DNA from: Chryseobacterium sp. FH1
GTDB lineage: Bacteria; Bacteroidota; Bacteroidia; Flavobacteriales; Weeksellaceae
Assembly: GCF_000735135.1 (NCBI RefSeq)
Contig: NZ_JPLZ01000002.1
Coordinates: 536,317 to 600,316, forward strand
DNA: 64,000 nucleotides
Direction: 5' to 3'
Positions within the stretch are counted from its first letter, which is position 1. Every line of letters begins with the position of its first letter. Under the pieces are notes generated by a model. The model saw only the letters and a list, made by a program, of their open reading frames with translations, made no database searches and had not been told where the DNA came from. Of the stretch, positions 42,310 to 51,646 are shown one piece after another. The translations under genes were made by a program, and so were the position numbers.

Positions 42310-45042
42310 ATGAAGAATCTTCTACTGACTGCAGCGGTCGTATTTTATGCAGGTCTTTACACGCCTGTATATTCTCAAAAAGCTGAAACACCAAAATTCA
42401 TTAGTAACACAGAAGGAATCAAAGAATATTCCTTAAGCAATGGAATGAAAGTCCTTTTACTTTCGGATCCGTCTCAAAGCAACGCCGTTGTAAATATCGT
42501 TTACAATGTGGGTTCCAAACACGAAGGCTACGGGGAAAAAGGAATGGCGCATTTGCTAGAGCACATGTTGTTCAAAAGCACGAAAAAATTAGGTGATATC
42601 AAAAAAATGTTGTCTGACAAAGGTGGAAATGCCAACGGTACAACTTGGTACGACAGAACCAACTATTACGAAGTTTTCCCATCTAACGATGAAAACCTAA
42701 AATGGTTCTTGGAAATGGAAGCAGACAGAATGATCAATGCAACGATTCTTCAATCTGATCTTGATAAAGAATTCTCTGTTGTAAGAAATGAGTTCGAAAT
42801 TGGAGAAAACAGTCCAAGTGGTGTTTTGATGGAGAGAATTGTTTCCACTGCTTATCTTTGGCACAACTACGGTAACAGCACGATTGGAAGTAAAGAAGAT
42901 GTAGAAAGAGTTAAAGCTGTGACACTTAGAAAATTCTATGAAAAATATTATCAGCCAGACAATGCAACTTTGATTGTTGCAGGAAAATTTGACGAGAAAA
43001 AAACGTTGGAATATATTTCTCAGTTCTTCTCAACTATTCCAAAACCTAGCAGAGTTCTTGAAGCGCCTTACACCGTTGAGCCACCTCAGGACGGCGAGCG
43101 TTTTGTAGAATTGAAACGTGCTGGAGACAGCAAAGTTGTTGGGGCACTTTACCACACGGCGCCTTATGCCGACAAAGATTATGCAGCGTTGGATGCTTTG
43201 CAGGAGATCTTGACTGCAGATCCTTCTGGATATCTTTACAAAGCGATGATCGATTCTCAAAAAGCAGCTTCTGTTTATGCATATCAACCATTGGTGAGAG
43301 ATGCGAGTTTTATGTATTTCGGATTGGAAGTTCCTGCTGATAAGGACATCAAAGCAACTGAAACCGAGTTCCGTAAAGAATTGGACAAAGTTGCTAGCAT
43401 CAAATATACAGAGCAAGATGTTGCCAGAGCAAAAGCGAAGATTCTTAAGCAAATCGAAAACATTAAGAACAACACAATTGGATCTGCAATCAACCTAACG
43501 GAAATTGTTGGTGCTGGAAATTATAAATTGGGAATGCTTTACAGAGATAACGTTGAGAAATTGACTGTTGCAGATGTTCAAAAAGTGGCGGAAAAATATT
43601 TCAAAGTCAACAACAGAACAGTTGGTGTTTTCATCCCGACAAAAGATGAAGTGAGAGTGAAGAATGTTGAATATTCCAACGAGCAAATTGCTTCTCTTAC
43701 AGACAGCTACAAAGGAAAAGCACTTGAAAAAGATACAGCACCGTTCGAAGCAAGCATCAAAAATCTAAAAGCAAATCTTGTTGAAGGTAAACTGAGCAAC
43801 GGGATGAAATACGGTTTGATCAAAAAAGAGATCAAAGGTGGAAAAGTCCTTGGAAGTTTCCGTTTCCCAGTGAGTAACAACAAAGACCTTAATGGTAAAT
43901 CTGACGTAGGTTCTCTAATGGCGCAGGTTCTTAAAACAGGAACCAAGACCAAAACAAAAGAGCAGATCCAAGATATGCTAGATGGTTTGAAATCAAATGT
44001 TAACTTCGGATTCGGAGGACAGACTTTGTATGTTAACTTCAGTACGTACAAGGAAAACTTGCCAAAAATAATGGGATTGATCAAAGAAATCTTGACAGAA
44101 TCTACTTTCCCAGAAGCAGAATTGGCGAAAACAGTAAACGAGTATAACACTTACTTGGAAGGTTCTTTGAATGATCCACAGTCTATCGCATTCAATGAGA
44201 TCGAAAAAATCACTCAAAACTATCCTAAAGAAAGTATTTATTACACTAATTCTACCAAGGAGCAAATCGAAAATAACAAAAAAGTTAAGAGAGATCAGCT
44301 TGTAGATTTCTACAACAAAATTTTGGGAAGTAACAATGGTGTTGGTAGCATCGTGGGCGATGTAGATGGAAAAGAAGCTTCTGCATTATTGGAAAGTACT
44401 TTCGGAAAATGGGATTCTAAATCTAAATACGAATACATCAAACCAGAATTGTTCGCAACCAAGAAACAAGACAAAGAATATCTGACTCCAGACAAAGAAA
44501 ACGGCGCAGCGGTAGGGAAAATCTCTTTCTCCATGGACAGAAAATCTCCAGACTATCCAGCGCTTGTGATTGCCAACGAAATGTTGGGAAGTGGCGGTTT
44601 CTTGACTGCAAGAATCCCGACAAGACTTCGTGAGAAAGAAGGAATCAGCTATGGTGCAGGTTCTTACGTTAGTATTCCAATTGAAAACAATGTTGCATCT
44701 TGGGGCTGGTACGCATTCTACAACCCGACCAAGAAAGACGCTGTAAACAAAGCCCTTAAAGAAGAAGTGAACAAAGCCGTGAAAGACGGTTTCACAGAAG
44801 AAGAGTACAAATCTAACTTGACATCTTGGTTGAACTCAAGAAAAACAGGTTTAGGAAACGACAACACCTTGATGAATTTGGTCAATGGACAACTTCAGTA
44901 TGGCGTTCCATTGGAAGAGTATGACGCTTTGGAGGCAAAAGTATCAGCACTTAAAGTTTCTCAAGTGAATGATGTTCTTAGAAAATACATTAGCGAAGAC
45001 AAATTGACTTCTGTATTTGCAGGAGATTTCAACAAGAAATAA
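42310..45042 (+). CDS. M16-family zinc peptidase, two M16 domains in one chain
   Basis: Pitrilysin-type peptidase exported by a signal peptide (about 1-22, ending VYSQ). The N-terminal half has the inverted zinc motif H81-x2-E84-H85 (in MAHLLEHMLF) and the downstream acidic ligand region (EFSVVRNEFEIGEN). The second half (about 480-910) is a further M16 repeat with no HxxEH. So only the first half should be catalytic, as in single-chain M16B-like proteins. The length is 910. The zinc, clamp and R/Y motifs sit where expected. A terminator pairs it with the convergent hydrolase. Confidence 0.92.
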   Translation: MKNLLLTAAVVFYAGLYTPVYSQKAETPKFISNTEGIKEYSLSNGMKVLLLSDPSQSNAVVNIVYNVGSKHEGYGEKGMAHLLEHMLFKSTKKLGDIKKMLSDKGGNANGTTWYDRTNYYEVFPSNDENLKWFLEMEADRMINATILQSDLDKEFSVVRNEFEIGENSPSGVLMERIVSTAYLWHNYGNSTIGSKEDVERVKAVTLRKFYEKYYQPDNATLIVAGKFDEKKTLEYISQFFSTIPKPSRVLEAPYTVEPPQDGERFVELKRAGDSKVVGALYHTAPYADKDYAALDALQEILTADPSGYLYKAMIDSQKAASVYAYQPLVRDASFMYFGLEVPADKDIKATETEFRKELDKVASIKYTEQDVARAKAKILKQIENIKNNTIGSAINLTEIVGAGNYKLGMLYRDNVEKLTVADVQKVAEKYFKVNNRTVGVFIPTKDEVRVKNVEYSNEQIASLTDSYKGKALEKDTAPFEASIKNLKANLVEGKLSNGMKYGLIKKEIKGGKVLGSFRFPVSNNKDLNGKSDVGSLMAQVLKTGTKTKTKEQIQDMLDGLKSNVNFGFGGQTLYVNFSTYKENLPKIMGLIKEILTESTFPEAELAKTVNEYNTYLEGSLNDPQSIAFNEIEKITQNYPKESIYYTNSTKEQIENNKKVKRDQLVDFYNKILGSNNGVGSIVGDVDGKEASALLESTFGKWDSKSKYEYIKPELFATKKQDKEYLTPDKENGAAVGKISFSMDRKSPDYPALVIANEMLGSGGFLTARIPTRLREKEGISYGAGSYVSIPIENNVASWGWYAFYNPTKKDAVNKALKEEVNKAVKDGFTEEEYKSNLTSWLNSRKTGLGNDNTLMNLVNGQLQYGVPLEEYDALEAKVSALKVSQVNDVLRKYISEDKLTSVFAGDFNKK

Positions 45043-45060
45043 TAGTAATTTCTATAAAAA

Positions 45061-45098
45061 TGAAAAACCGTCTCAGTGATCTGAGGCGGTTTTTTCAT
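45061..45098. terminator. Bidirectional terminator after the M16 peptidase gene
   Basis: TGAAAAACCG-x-CTCAG faces CTGAG-x-CGGTTTTTTCA around TGAT. A- and T-runs flank it, serving both convergent genes. Confidence 0.85.
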
Positions 45099-45114
45099 TC
45101 AAAATAGCTAAGGA

Positions 45115-46572
45115 TTATTTTCCTTGATTAATGATTTTAATGGTGTCAGTTAAATCATCTCTGACCAATGTGACAGAATTTATCTTTCCATTAGCAAATT
45201 CAAATTTCAAAAGATTTGGATAATCGATCACTTTAAAGAATCCATTTGTCAAATACACCAACTCATTGTCCTTTTTGCTTCTAAAATGGTCCAAAAGCAT
45301 AGATTCCAAGTAAAGACGGTTGTCTCTTTCCACAATTTTTGTTTCGACCTCTTGTCCGTAAAGGAAATCGTTGTACGTTCCGATCAGTTTTTCTTTTAGA
45401 TTTAAAGGAATTTCTTGTGAATCCTCACTTTGGAAATCTCCTTTCCAGTTCATCAATCTTAGAATTGTTCTCTGCGTGTTTCCCATTACCGGAAAACGAT
45501 TCGGTTTTTCACCATTGGCAAGATAGGCATACCCATTCCCATCTTTCATCGTTCCCATTACATTTCCACCAACTCCGGTGTTGGAACCGTTGCAGGCAAA
45601 CCAATCATAATTGTTGTAAGCAAAAGATTTTTGCCAACCATTGCTCCATCCGCCCACAGCTTGTTTCAAAATGGTAACTTCTGTCATTTTTTTTGCAACA
45701 TCGTGAGAGATCACTTTATTATTTTTATCACGCAACGCATTTTGAATTTCTATGGCGATGATTGCCAATTCAGTCGGAGTAGACCACAGTCCAGAAGGAC
45801 CAACTTGTGGCGTGATTGGCAAACCGGTTTTAATGATCTTTCCGTCTTTATCGTGTACCAAAGCGACGTTTGTAAGAAATCCCTTTTCATTCGGCTGTAT
45901 CATCGTCGTGTTTTTTAATCCAAGAGGAGCGAAAATATGTTCTTTTGCCAATTGAGCAATCGAGGTTTTGAATCGATCTTCCAAAGCCATTTGAATAATG
46001 GTGTAACCGCCGCCGCTGTATTGCCATCTTGTTCCCGGTTCAAAGAAAAATTCGATTTCTTTATCATATCTCGGGATTTTACCTTGCAAGCTTTCCACTA
46101 ATGTTGGGATTTTTTCACCTTCATAATGATCTTCAAAACCTTCCTGAGTGGTTCCTGCAGTGTGATTCAGAAATTGTTTCCAGGTCGGGCTTTTGTTTTC
46201 TGTGAATTTGCTTTTTGGCAAATGCCATCTTTTCAAAGATTGGTCAATTGGGTCATCCAGATTCAGCAAACCTTTTTCTTCCAGAATATAACAAAGAAGC
46301 GCCGTGATTGGTTTTGCAATTGAGGCTGTCGAAAAAGCCGTGTTTTCGTCAATTTTTTCCGGCGAAGTCATCGACTTGACTCCAAATTGTTTCGAATAGA
46401 CAATCTTGTAATTTTCAAAAACTACCACACTGAATCCTGGAAGTTTATACTTTTCTAATTGTTCTTCAATTTTCAGACTGTCGGTTAGAAAGCGGTAATC
46501 TTTTGTCTGTCCAAAGATCGTGGAGCTTGTCATTAATAATAAAAAAAAGCTGGTGTAAAAAATAGTTTTCAT
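45115..46572 (-). CDS. Serine hydrolase, beta-lactamase/PBP-like (class C fold)
   Basis: Exported (signal peptide about 1-21, ending IFGQ) penicillin-recognising-fold hydrolase. The SxxK motif is S84-I-A-K87, in AFSTASIAKPITALL. YSGGGYTIIQ fits the YxN position but reads Y-S-G rather than Y-x-N, and no clear KTG/HxG is seen. It could be an esterase or a D-aminopeptidase. An N-terminal extension to 46668 lacks signal-peptide character; the ATG at 46572 is chosen. Upstream AraC-type regulator may control it. Confidence 0.8.
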   Translation of the reverse strand: MKTIFYTSFFLLLMTSSTIFGQTKDYRFLTDSLKIEEQLEKYKLPGFSVVVFENYKIVYSKQFGVKSMTSPEKIDENTAFSTASIAKPITALLCYILEEKGLLNLDDPIDQSLKRWHLPKSKFTENKSPTWKQFLNHTAGTTQEGFEDHYEGEKIPTLVESLQGKIPRYDKEIEFFFEPGTRWQYSGGGYTIIQMALEDRFKTSIAQLAKEHIFAPLGLKNTTMIQPNEKGFLTNVALVHDKDGKIIKTGLPITPQVGPSGLWSTPTELAIIAIEIQNALRDKNNKVISHDVAKKMTEVTILKQAVGGWSNGWQKSFAYNNYDWFACNGSNTGVGGNVMGTMKDGNGYAYLANGEKPNRFPVMGNTQRTILRLMNWKGDFQSEDSQEIPLNLKEKLIGTYNDFLYGQEVETKIVERDNRLYLESMLLDHFRSKKDNELVYLTNGFFKVIDYPNLLKFEFANGKINSVTLVRDDLTDTIKIINQGK

Positions 46573-46725
46573 TGTATCGTTATTTAAAGGTTGATCAATA
46601 TTTCGATACAAAGATGTGGAAGTGCAGAATCTTGTGCGACCGAGTAAATGTATTCGGTCAAATTCCATCCGAAAAATGAGTAGGAGTTATTAAAATAAAA
46701 GTACGAGTAATTACAAGGTGTTAAA

Positions 46726-47850
46726 TTACAGTGATTTGCGATATTCAGTCGGCGTATTTCCCGTGTGTTTTTTAAAAGCAGTATTGAAGGAAGATTTCGA
46801 ATTAAAACCAACTTCATACAAGATTTCGAGAATCGTCACCTTGGATTTGGTTGAATCTTTCAGCATTTCCATCGCATTTTCGATGCGATAAGTATTGACG
46901 AAATCATAAAAATGATGTCCCAACTGATGATTGATCAAAACTGATAATTCCCGCACAGGAACATTCATTTCCTTCGAAATATCCTGAATGGTCAAGGCGG
47001 GATTCAAAAATGGTTTTTCATCAAACATATATTTTTTCAGCTTCAGCAGATCTTCATTCAAAGTTTCAGGATCGATTTTGTTCTCCTCTAAAATCAAATC
47101 CGAGACAAGCTTCAATTTCGAATCAATATTTCTGAAAAGTCCGGGATTGTTCAGCGCTTTATACAGATACCAGCAAATGATAAAAAGTTGCGACACCAGA
47201 ATCACGATTTTAATCCAATCTGAAATGTAAGGATAATCAGAAAATTTGAAGATATTTTTAAGAATGACAACCAGATAAAAAACGCCCAGAACACTCGTAA
47301 ACTGGAACAGCCAATGGTAAGAATTAAGACTTTCTCCAGAATTATTTTCCAGATAAAGTTTCTTCGCCTTTCTCAAAAGCAGAAAAACCGCGGTAAAATA
47401 AGATACAATTTGAAAATGAAACAGCCAATGCGTAAACTGCAGTTCCATCATATTTTGGCGATTGACAATAAAATCAAGCTTCGAAGCGAGATCCACCGAA
47501 TAAAACCGAGGTGCCAAAACAAGATTCACAATCAAAAACGGAATCAGATGAGAAAGATATTTCGATTTCCATTTAAAATCCGAATAACAAACGGACAGCA
47601 CATAAAGATAAAAAGCCGGAATCTGCAAAAAAGCCACCGTGTTCCGAAACATCCCAATATTCGAAGGTCTATCTGTAATTAGACTGATCAAAGGCTCGCT
47701 GATGTCAATCGCGCTGATGATCAGGAAGAAAGAAAAAATCCGGTTGCTGTTTTTATGAGCTGTTTTCACCGTCAGCAGAAAAAACGCCAGAAAAAAAGAA
47801 ACAAACAGCGAGATCACCGTCACAACTCCCAATAGATCCATCTTATCCAT
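46726..47850 (-). CDS. Membrane-bound AraC-family transcriptional regulator
   Basis: An N-terminal membrane domain of about seven helices (1-235) is joined to a C-terminal AraC helix-turn-helix domain (about 280-374: LTIQDISKEMNVPVRELSVL, then SFNTAFKKHTGNTPTEYRKS). This 7TM-AraC plan is common in Flavobacteriia and implies a membrane-detected signal, perhaps a peptide or antibiotic. It sits directly upstream of the serine hydrolase gene on the same strand (gap 153 bases). That pairing is suggestive, not proof of regulation. Confidence 0.85.
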   Translation of the reverse strand: MDKMDLLGVVTVISLFVSFFLAFFLLTVKTAHKNSNRIFSFFLIISAIDISEPLISLITDRPSNIGMFRNTVAFLQIPAFYLYVLSVCYSDFKWKSKYLSHLIPFLIVNLVLAPRFYSVDLASKLDFIVNRQNMMELQFTHWLFHFQIVSYFTAVFLLLRKAKKLYLENNSGESLNSYHWLFQFTSVLGVFYLVVILKNIFKFSDYPYISDWIKIVILVSQLFIICWYLYKALNNPGLFRNIDSKLKLVSDLILEENKIDPETLNEDLLKLKKYMFDEKPFLNPALTIQDISKEMNVPVRELSVLINHQLGHHFYDFVNTYRIENAMEMLKDSTKSKVTILEILYEVGFNSKSSFNTAFKKHTGNTPTEYRKSL

Positions 47851-47953
47851 TTATTACTTTGTTTCGCATTCTCGTTCGCACTTATTTTTCGTAAAGATAA
47901 TTATTTTGGAAAATCAAAGAATAAAATCACAATAACAGATTTATAAATTTTTA

Positions 47954-48066
47954 GGAGCCGGGAACCTGCTTTCCGTTGCAATTCCTCGCGCCATCGCTTA
48001 CATCCTGAGCGGAGTCGAAGGGCCATTGCTTGCTGTGGGATTTCCACTGCACTCAGGGCTATGGGT
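47954..48066 (-). repeat. Dispersed hairpin element, inverted copy with nested short repeat
   Basis: Read on the minus strand it starts CCCATAGCCCTGAG, includes CCCTTCGACTCCGCTCAGG, and ends GGAAAGCAGGTTCCCGGCTC. The ends match 14928-15040, and the last part matches 62101-62126. It occupies the middle of the 320-base gap between the AraC gene and guaB; the rest of the gap is the guaB promoter and AT-rich DNA. Confidence 0.75.
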
Positions 48067-48125
48067 TTTGTCATCCAATCATCATTTTTCTGAATATTAA
48101 CTATTTATCAAATAAATTATGAAAC

Positions 48126-48156
48126 TTTCAAATTCGAAATAAATAGCTTAATTTTG
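48126..48156 (+). promoter_or_regulatory. Promoter of guaB
   Basis: -33 TTTC (48126-48129), a 19-nt spacer and a perfect -7 TAATTTTG (48149-48156) stand 14 nt before the ATG. Confidence 0.65.
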
Positions 48157-48170
48157 CACAGAAAGTAAAG

Positions 48171-49631
48171 ATGTCTATTCATAACAAAATTGTAGAGGCA
48201 GCCATCACTTTCGATGACGTTCTATTAGTCCCTTCTTATTCAGAAGTATTACCTAACCAGGTTTCCCTAAAATCAAGACTCACAGACAAAATTTCGCTCA
48301 ATGTTCCCATAGTTTCCGCAGCAATGGATACCGTGACAGAAGCAGATTTGGCAATTGCACTTGCAAGAGTTGGCGGTCTTGGATTCATTCATAAAAACAT
48401 GACGATTGCGGAACAAGCCGCTCAGGTCAACAGCGTAAAACGTTCCGAAAACGGAATGATTTCTGACCCAGTCACACTTTCCAAAGACCATACACTTGCC
48501 GAAGCGAAAGCATTGATGGCCGAATACAAAATCTCGGGACTTCCTGTGGTTGATAAAAACAATTATCTCATCGGAATTATCACCAACAGAGATGTGAAAT
48601 ATCAAGAAAACCTTGAAGTGAAAGTGGAGGAAATAATGACAAAAAACAACCTCATCACTTCCGACAAAACCACGAATCTGGAAACTGCGAAAGAAATTTT
48701 GCTAAAAAACAGAATCGAGAAACTTCCTATCGTTGACAAGAAAAACAAACTGGTTGGACTGATTACGATTAAAGATATCGACAATCAATTAGAATATCCA
48801 AATGCAAACAAAGACCAAAACGGAAGATTAATCGTGGGAGCAGGCGTTGGTGTTGGCGAAGATACGATTGAAAGAATCACGGCCTTAGTAAAAGCTGGCG
48901 TTGATATCGTCGCAATCGATTCAGCTCACGGACATTCGAAAGGTGTTTTGGATAAGATTTCAGAAATCAGAAAAACATTCCCAGACTTGGATATCGTTGG
49001 TGGAAACATTGTAACGGCTGAAGCAGCAAAAGATTTAATAAAAGCTGGCGCAAATGTCCTTAAAGTGGGTGTTGGTCCAGGTTCCATCTGTACAACCAGA
49101 GTTGTTGCAGGTGTTGGCGTTCCTCAACTTTCTGCGATCTACAACGTTTACGAATTTGCAAAAAAGAAAAACGTTGCCGTTATCGCTGATGGTGGTATCA
49201 AACTTTCCGGAGACATTGTAAAAGCTATTGCAAGTGGTGCCGGAGCAGTGATGCTAGGTTCTCTTCTTGCAGGAACGGATGAAGCTCCGGGAGAAGAAAT
49301 TATTTTCCAAGGCAGAAAATTCAAATCTTACCAAGGAATGGGAAGTTTGTCTGCTATGAAACGTGGTGGGAAAGAAAGATATTTCCAAAGTGAAGCTAAG
49401 AAATTTGTTCCAGAAGGTATTGAAGGTAGAGTGCCTCACAAAGGAAAACTGGAAGATGTGATTTTCCAATTGACTGGCGGTTTACGTGCCGGAATGGGCT
49501 ATTGCGGTGCCAAAGATATTGAAGCGTTGCAGAAAGATTCAAAATTGGTAATGATTACCGGAAGTGGTTTGAAAGAATCGCATCCACACGATGTCATCAT
49601 CACGCAAGAAGCGCCGAATTATTCTTTTTAA
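48171..49631 (+). CDS. guaB: Inosine-5'-monophosphate dehydrogenase
   Basis: Oxidises IMP to XMP, the committed step of GMP synthesis. The TIM barrel is interrupted by two CBS domains (about 95-205). The catalytic Cys lies in [11 protein letters not shown] (about 302-312). The flap has [18 protein letters not shown] and [13 protein letters not shown]. At 486 residues its length is standard. It has its own promoter and a strong terminator, so it is probably monocistronic. Confidence 0.97.
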   Translation: MSIHNKIVEAAITFDDVLLVPSYSEVLPNQVSLKSRLTDKISLNVPIVSAAMDTVTEADLAIALARVGGLGFIHKNMTIAEQAAQVNSVKRSENGMISDPVTLSKDHTLAEAKALMAEYKISGLPVVDKNNYLIGIITNRDVKYQENLEVKVEEIMTKNNLITSDKTTNLETAKEILLKNRIEKLPIVDKKNKLVGLITIKDIDNQLEYPNANKDQNGRLIVGAGVGVGEDTIERITALVKAGVDIVAIDSAHGHSKGVLDKISEIRKTFPDLDIVGGNIVTAEAAKDLIKAGANVLKVGVGPGSICTTRVVAGVGVPQLSAIYNVYEFAKKKNVAVIADGGIKLSGDIVKAIASGAGAVMLGSLLAGTDEAPGEEIIFQGRKFKSYQGMGSLSAMKRGGKERYFQSEAKKFVPEGIEGRVPHKGKLEDVIFQLTGGLRAGMGYCGAKDIEALQKDSKLVMITGSGLKESHPHDVIITQEAPNYSF

Positions 49632-49650
49632 ATAAGTTATAAAATCAAAT

Positions 49651-49694
49651 AAAAAAGACTCCAACTTGAATTTTCATTTTGGAGTCTTTTTTAT
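49651..49694 (+). terminator. Terminator of guaB
   Basis: A 14-bp perfect stem (AAAAAAGACTCCAA / TTGGAGTCTTTTTT) with a 14-nt loop ends in T. Confidence 0.85.
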
Positions 49695-49820
49695 TTAACC
49701 TTAGTTTTAAAAGGATATTTTCTTCTAGAATTTAAAAATTTTGCTCAAATGTATTAAAAATCAAAACTTTGGTGCTGTGTTTGCTAAGAATTTAATAGTT
49801 TTGCAAAAGCAAATATCGCA

Positions 49821-50168
49821 ATGAAAAAGTCCACAATCTTCTCTTTATTATTTCTATCATTTATAGTACTTGGTACGCTTTCTTTTACTTCAAGCAAGAA
49901 AGTGATAGCCGTTGTTTTCAATAAGGAAATGACGAAAAAAGATTTGCTGAGCCTGCAGAAAAACCTAAAAGAAAAGAACATCATTTTGGTTTTCAATCAA
50001 ATGAAATTTACAAAGAACAGATTGAGTTATATTGATTTCAGCATTGATTTTGGGGATGGATTTTCAGGAACTTCTAAATCCGAAATCACGAAGTCCAAAG
50101 AAATTGGATTTGTACGAGATTACAACGAAGATGCCGAACAACCTTTTGTAGTTGGCAATTTAAAATAA
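49821..50168 (+). CDS. Small exported protein of unknown function
   Basis: A 115-residue protein with an N-terminal signal or anchor (about 5-22, IFSLLFLSFIVLGTLSF) and a single alpha/beta domain. Parts such as VVFNKEMTKKDLLSLQKNL and ILVFNQMKFTKNRLSYIDF look like a compact helix-strand fold. No motif is recognised. A -7-like TAGTTTTG lies 17 nt before the ATG (49796-49803). It has its own short terminator and no obvious partner. Confidence 0.6.
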   Translation: MKKSTIFSLLFLSFIVLGTLSFTSSKKVIAVVFNKEMTKKDLLSLQKNLKEKNIILVFNQMKFTKNRLSYIDFSIDFGDGFSGTSKSEITKSKEIGFVRDYNEDAEQPFVVGNLK

Positions 50169-50170
50169 AT

Positions 50171-50195
50171 AAAGCTTCCAGATTTGGAAGCTTTT
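50171..50195. terminator. Terminator between the exported protein and DUF4407 genes
   Basis: A 9-bp stem (AAGCTTCCA / TGGAAGCTT) has a 4-nt loop and T-rich and A-rich flanks. The DUF4407 gene ends at 50199. Confidence 0.75.
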
Positions 50196-50198
50196 GTT

Positions 50199-51284
50199 TT
50201 ATAATTCATTGTCATTTTTCTTTCTTTTCCGGATGTCCAAGTCATCTTTGAAATCATCAATCCGATAATCTGTGTGGTAATTGCCTTTCGTGATTTTTTC
50301 TTTCGAATATAATCGGAAATCATTCTCAGTTTTTTCCAAAAGATAATCATACGGCCCAACGTGGGAAATCAATTTGATTAAAACCGGTGAGATTTCCAAA
50401 CAGATGAACAACCCCATAATGAAACTCGCTGCCAATGCAATGATTGCAGAATTTTTTCCCAACTCATCCAAGGCTTGCAAACGCGCCGCAAATCCATTGA
50501 ACTTGTCTTCCACAGTTTCCGTAGATTTCCTTTCGGTTTCCAGATTGGTGTAGACTTTCGAAACTTCTTTGTCCAAATATTCCAATCGCGATTGCTGTTG
50601 TTTTTGATAATTTTCGAGGTCTAGGCGTTTTTGTTCTTTAAGTTCCGCTTTTCGTTTGGCGTTGGTTCCGTAGCCGACTTTTCCACTTGTCAAGCCAGAT
50701 TCTTTTCCGAGAATTTCTTTTTCTAATTCTACCGAAGCTGAATCATAAGCCATTTGGTAATTTTTGATTTGAGTTTGAATTTGCTTCTTTTCCGTATCAA
50801 AAGGCCCAGATTGTTGCAAAATTCTTCCAGTCATTTCAGCCTGAAGTTGTTTTTTATTTCTCTGAATAATCGTGTTCAGTTGTTTGTTGACTTCCTTTTC
50901 AAAAATTTTCAATTCCAACGGTTTTGAAATAATGATTCCTAGAAATGTCGCCAAAATCAACCTCGGAATCGTCATCAAAACCTGATTCCACCACGTTCCA
51001 GTTTTCTTGATGGAAGAAACGATGTATCTATCCAAATTGAAAATCATCAATCCCCAAAGAAGTCCAAATCCAACGGCTGTCCAAACATTATCAAAAACTG
51101 TGAACATCGCATAACCTGCAGAAAGTGTTGCAAAAACTGCCGTGAACAGTACAATTCCGCCAATTCCCGCAAACTTGTTCCATTCGCTTGGCGATTTTTT
51201 CAAAAGGTGAATGTTGGCGCCAGAACACAGCATCAGGAAGTGCTGGAACCAATTCATTTTATTAGTGTTAGCTTTATTTCTCAT
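50199..51284 (-). CDS. DUF4407 family membrane protein
   Basis: Function unknown. Of 361 residues, about 45-115 form three membrane helices (including GFGLLWGLMIFNLDRY and RLILATFLGIIISKPL). A long charged coiled-coil (about 135-260, KEQKRLDLENYQKQQQSRLE and similar) follows, then a final helix (SAIIALAASFIMGLFICLEI). The order is that of DUF4407 proteins of Bacteroidota and Actinobacteria. The ATG at 51284 is preferred to a GTG 15 bases earlier; neither has a clear ribosome-binding site. Confidence 0.8.
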   Translation of the reverse strand: MRNKANTNKMNWFQHFLMLCSGANIHLLKKSPSEWNKFAGIGGIVLFTAVFATLSAGYAMFTVFDNVWTAVGFGLLWGLMIFNLDRYIVSSIKKTGTWWNQVLMTIPRLILATFLGIIISKPLELKIFEKEVNKQLNTIIQRNKKQLQAEMTGRILQQSGPFDTEKKQIQTQIKNYQMAYDSASVELEKEILGKESGLTSGKVGYGTNAKRKAELKEQKRLDLENYQKQQQSRLEYLDKEVSKVYTNLETERKSTETVEDKFNGFAARLQALDELGKNSAIIALAASFIMGLFICLEISPVLIKLISHVGPYDYLLEKTENDFRLYSKEKITKGNYHTDYRIDDFKDDLDIRKRKKNDNEL

Positions 51285-51440
51285 ATTAATGATTATCACA
51301 ATATGTAACTCAAAACGTTAAATTGTTACAAATAGTATTAGGTAAAACCAAATAGCTAATTATGTACCAATATCTAATTTAAATGTTAAAGTTCTGAGCA
51401 TAACCCTAATTTAAATTATTGATACTAAATATTAATAGCG

Positions 51441-51558
51441 TCGGGCTTTAGCCCGATGTTTCGAATGATAGTCTTAATAAGGGCTTTAGCCAAAATCTAT
51501 ATTAAGTTTCGGCTAAAGCCTAGTTAGTTTTAATTGTATAAATGGGCTAAAGCCCATT
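51441..51558. repeat. Cluster of GGGCTTTAGCCC-type palindromes
   Basis: TCGGGCTTTAGCCCGA (51441-51456) and AATGGGCTAAAGCCCATT (51541-51558) flank the half-sites AGGGCTTTAGCC (51480-51491) and GGCTAAAGCC (51511-51520). The outer units are complementary and could also pair with each other, and the inner half-sites too. Position: after the stop of the ABC-permease/peptidase gene. The remaining gap (51285-51440, 51559-51646) is AT-rich with nothing recognised. Confidence 0.8.
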
Positions 51559-51646
51559 CCTATTGATATTACACGATTGAAATTAAATAACAAAGTCTGC
51601 CTTTCAGAAAAGCAGACTCTATTAATTATAAAAATTTGAAGCGAAA

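Noticed and set aside
46573-46668. N-terminal extension of the serine hydrolase
   Set aside because: It is not hydrophobic and precedes a proper signal peptide starting at 46572.
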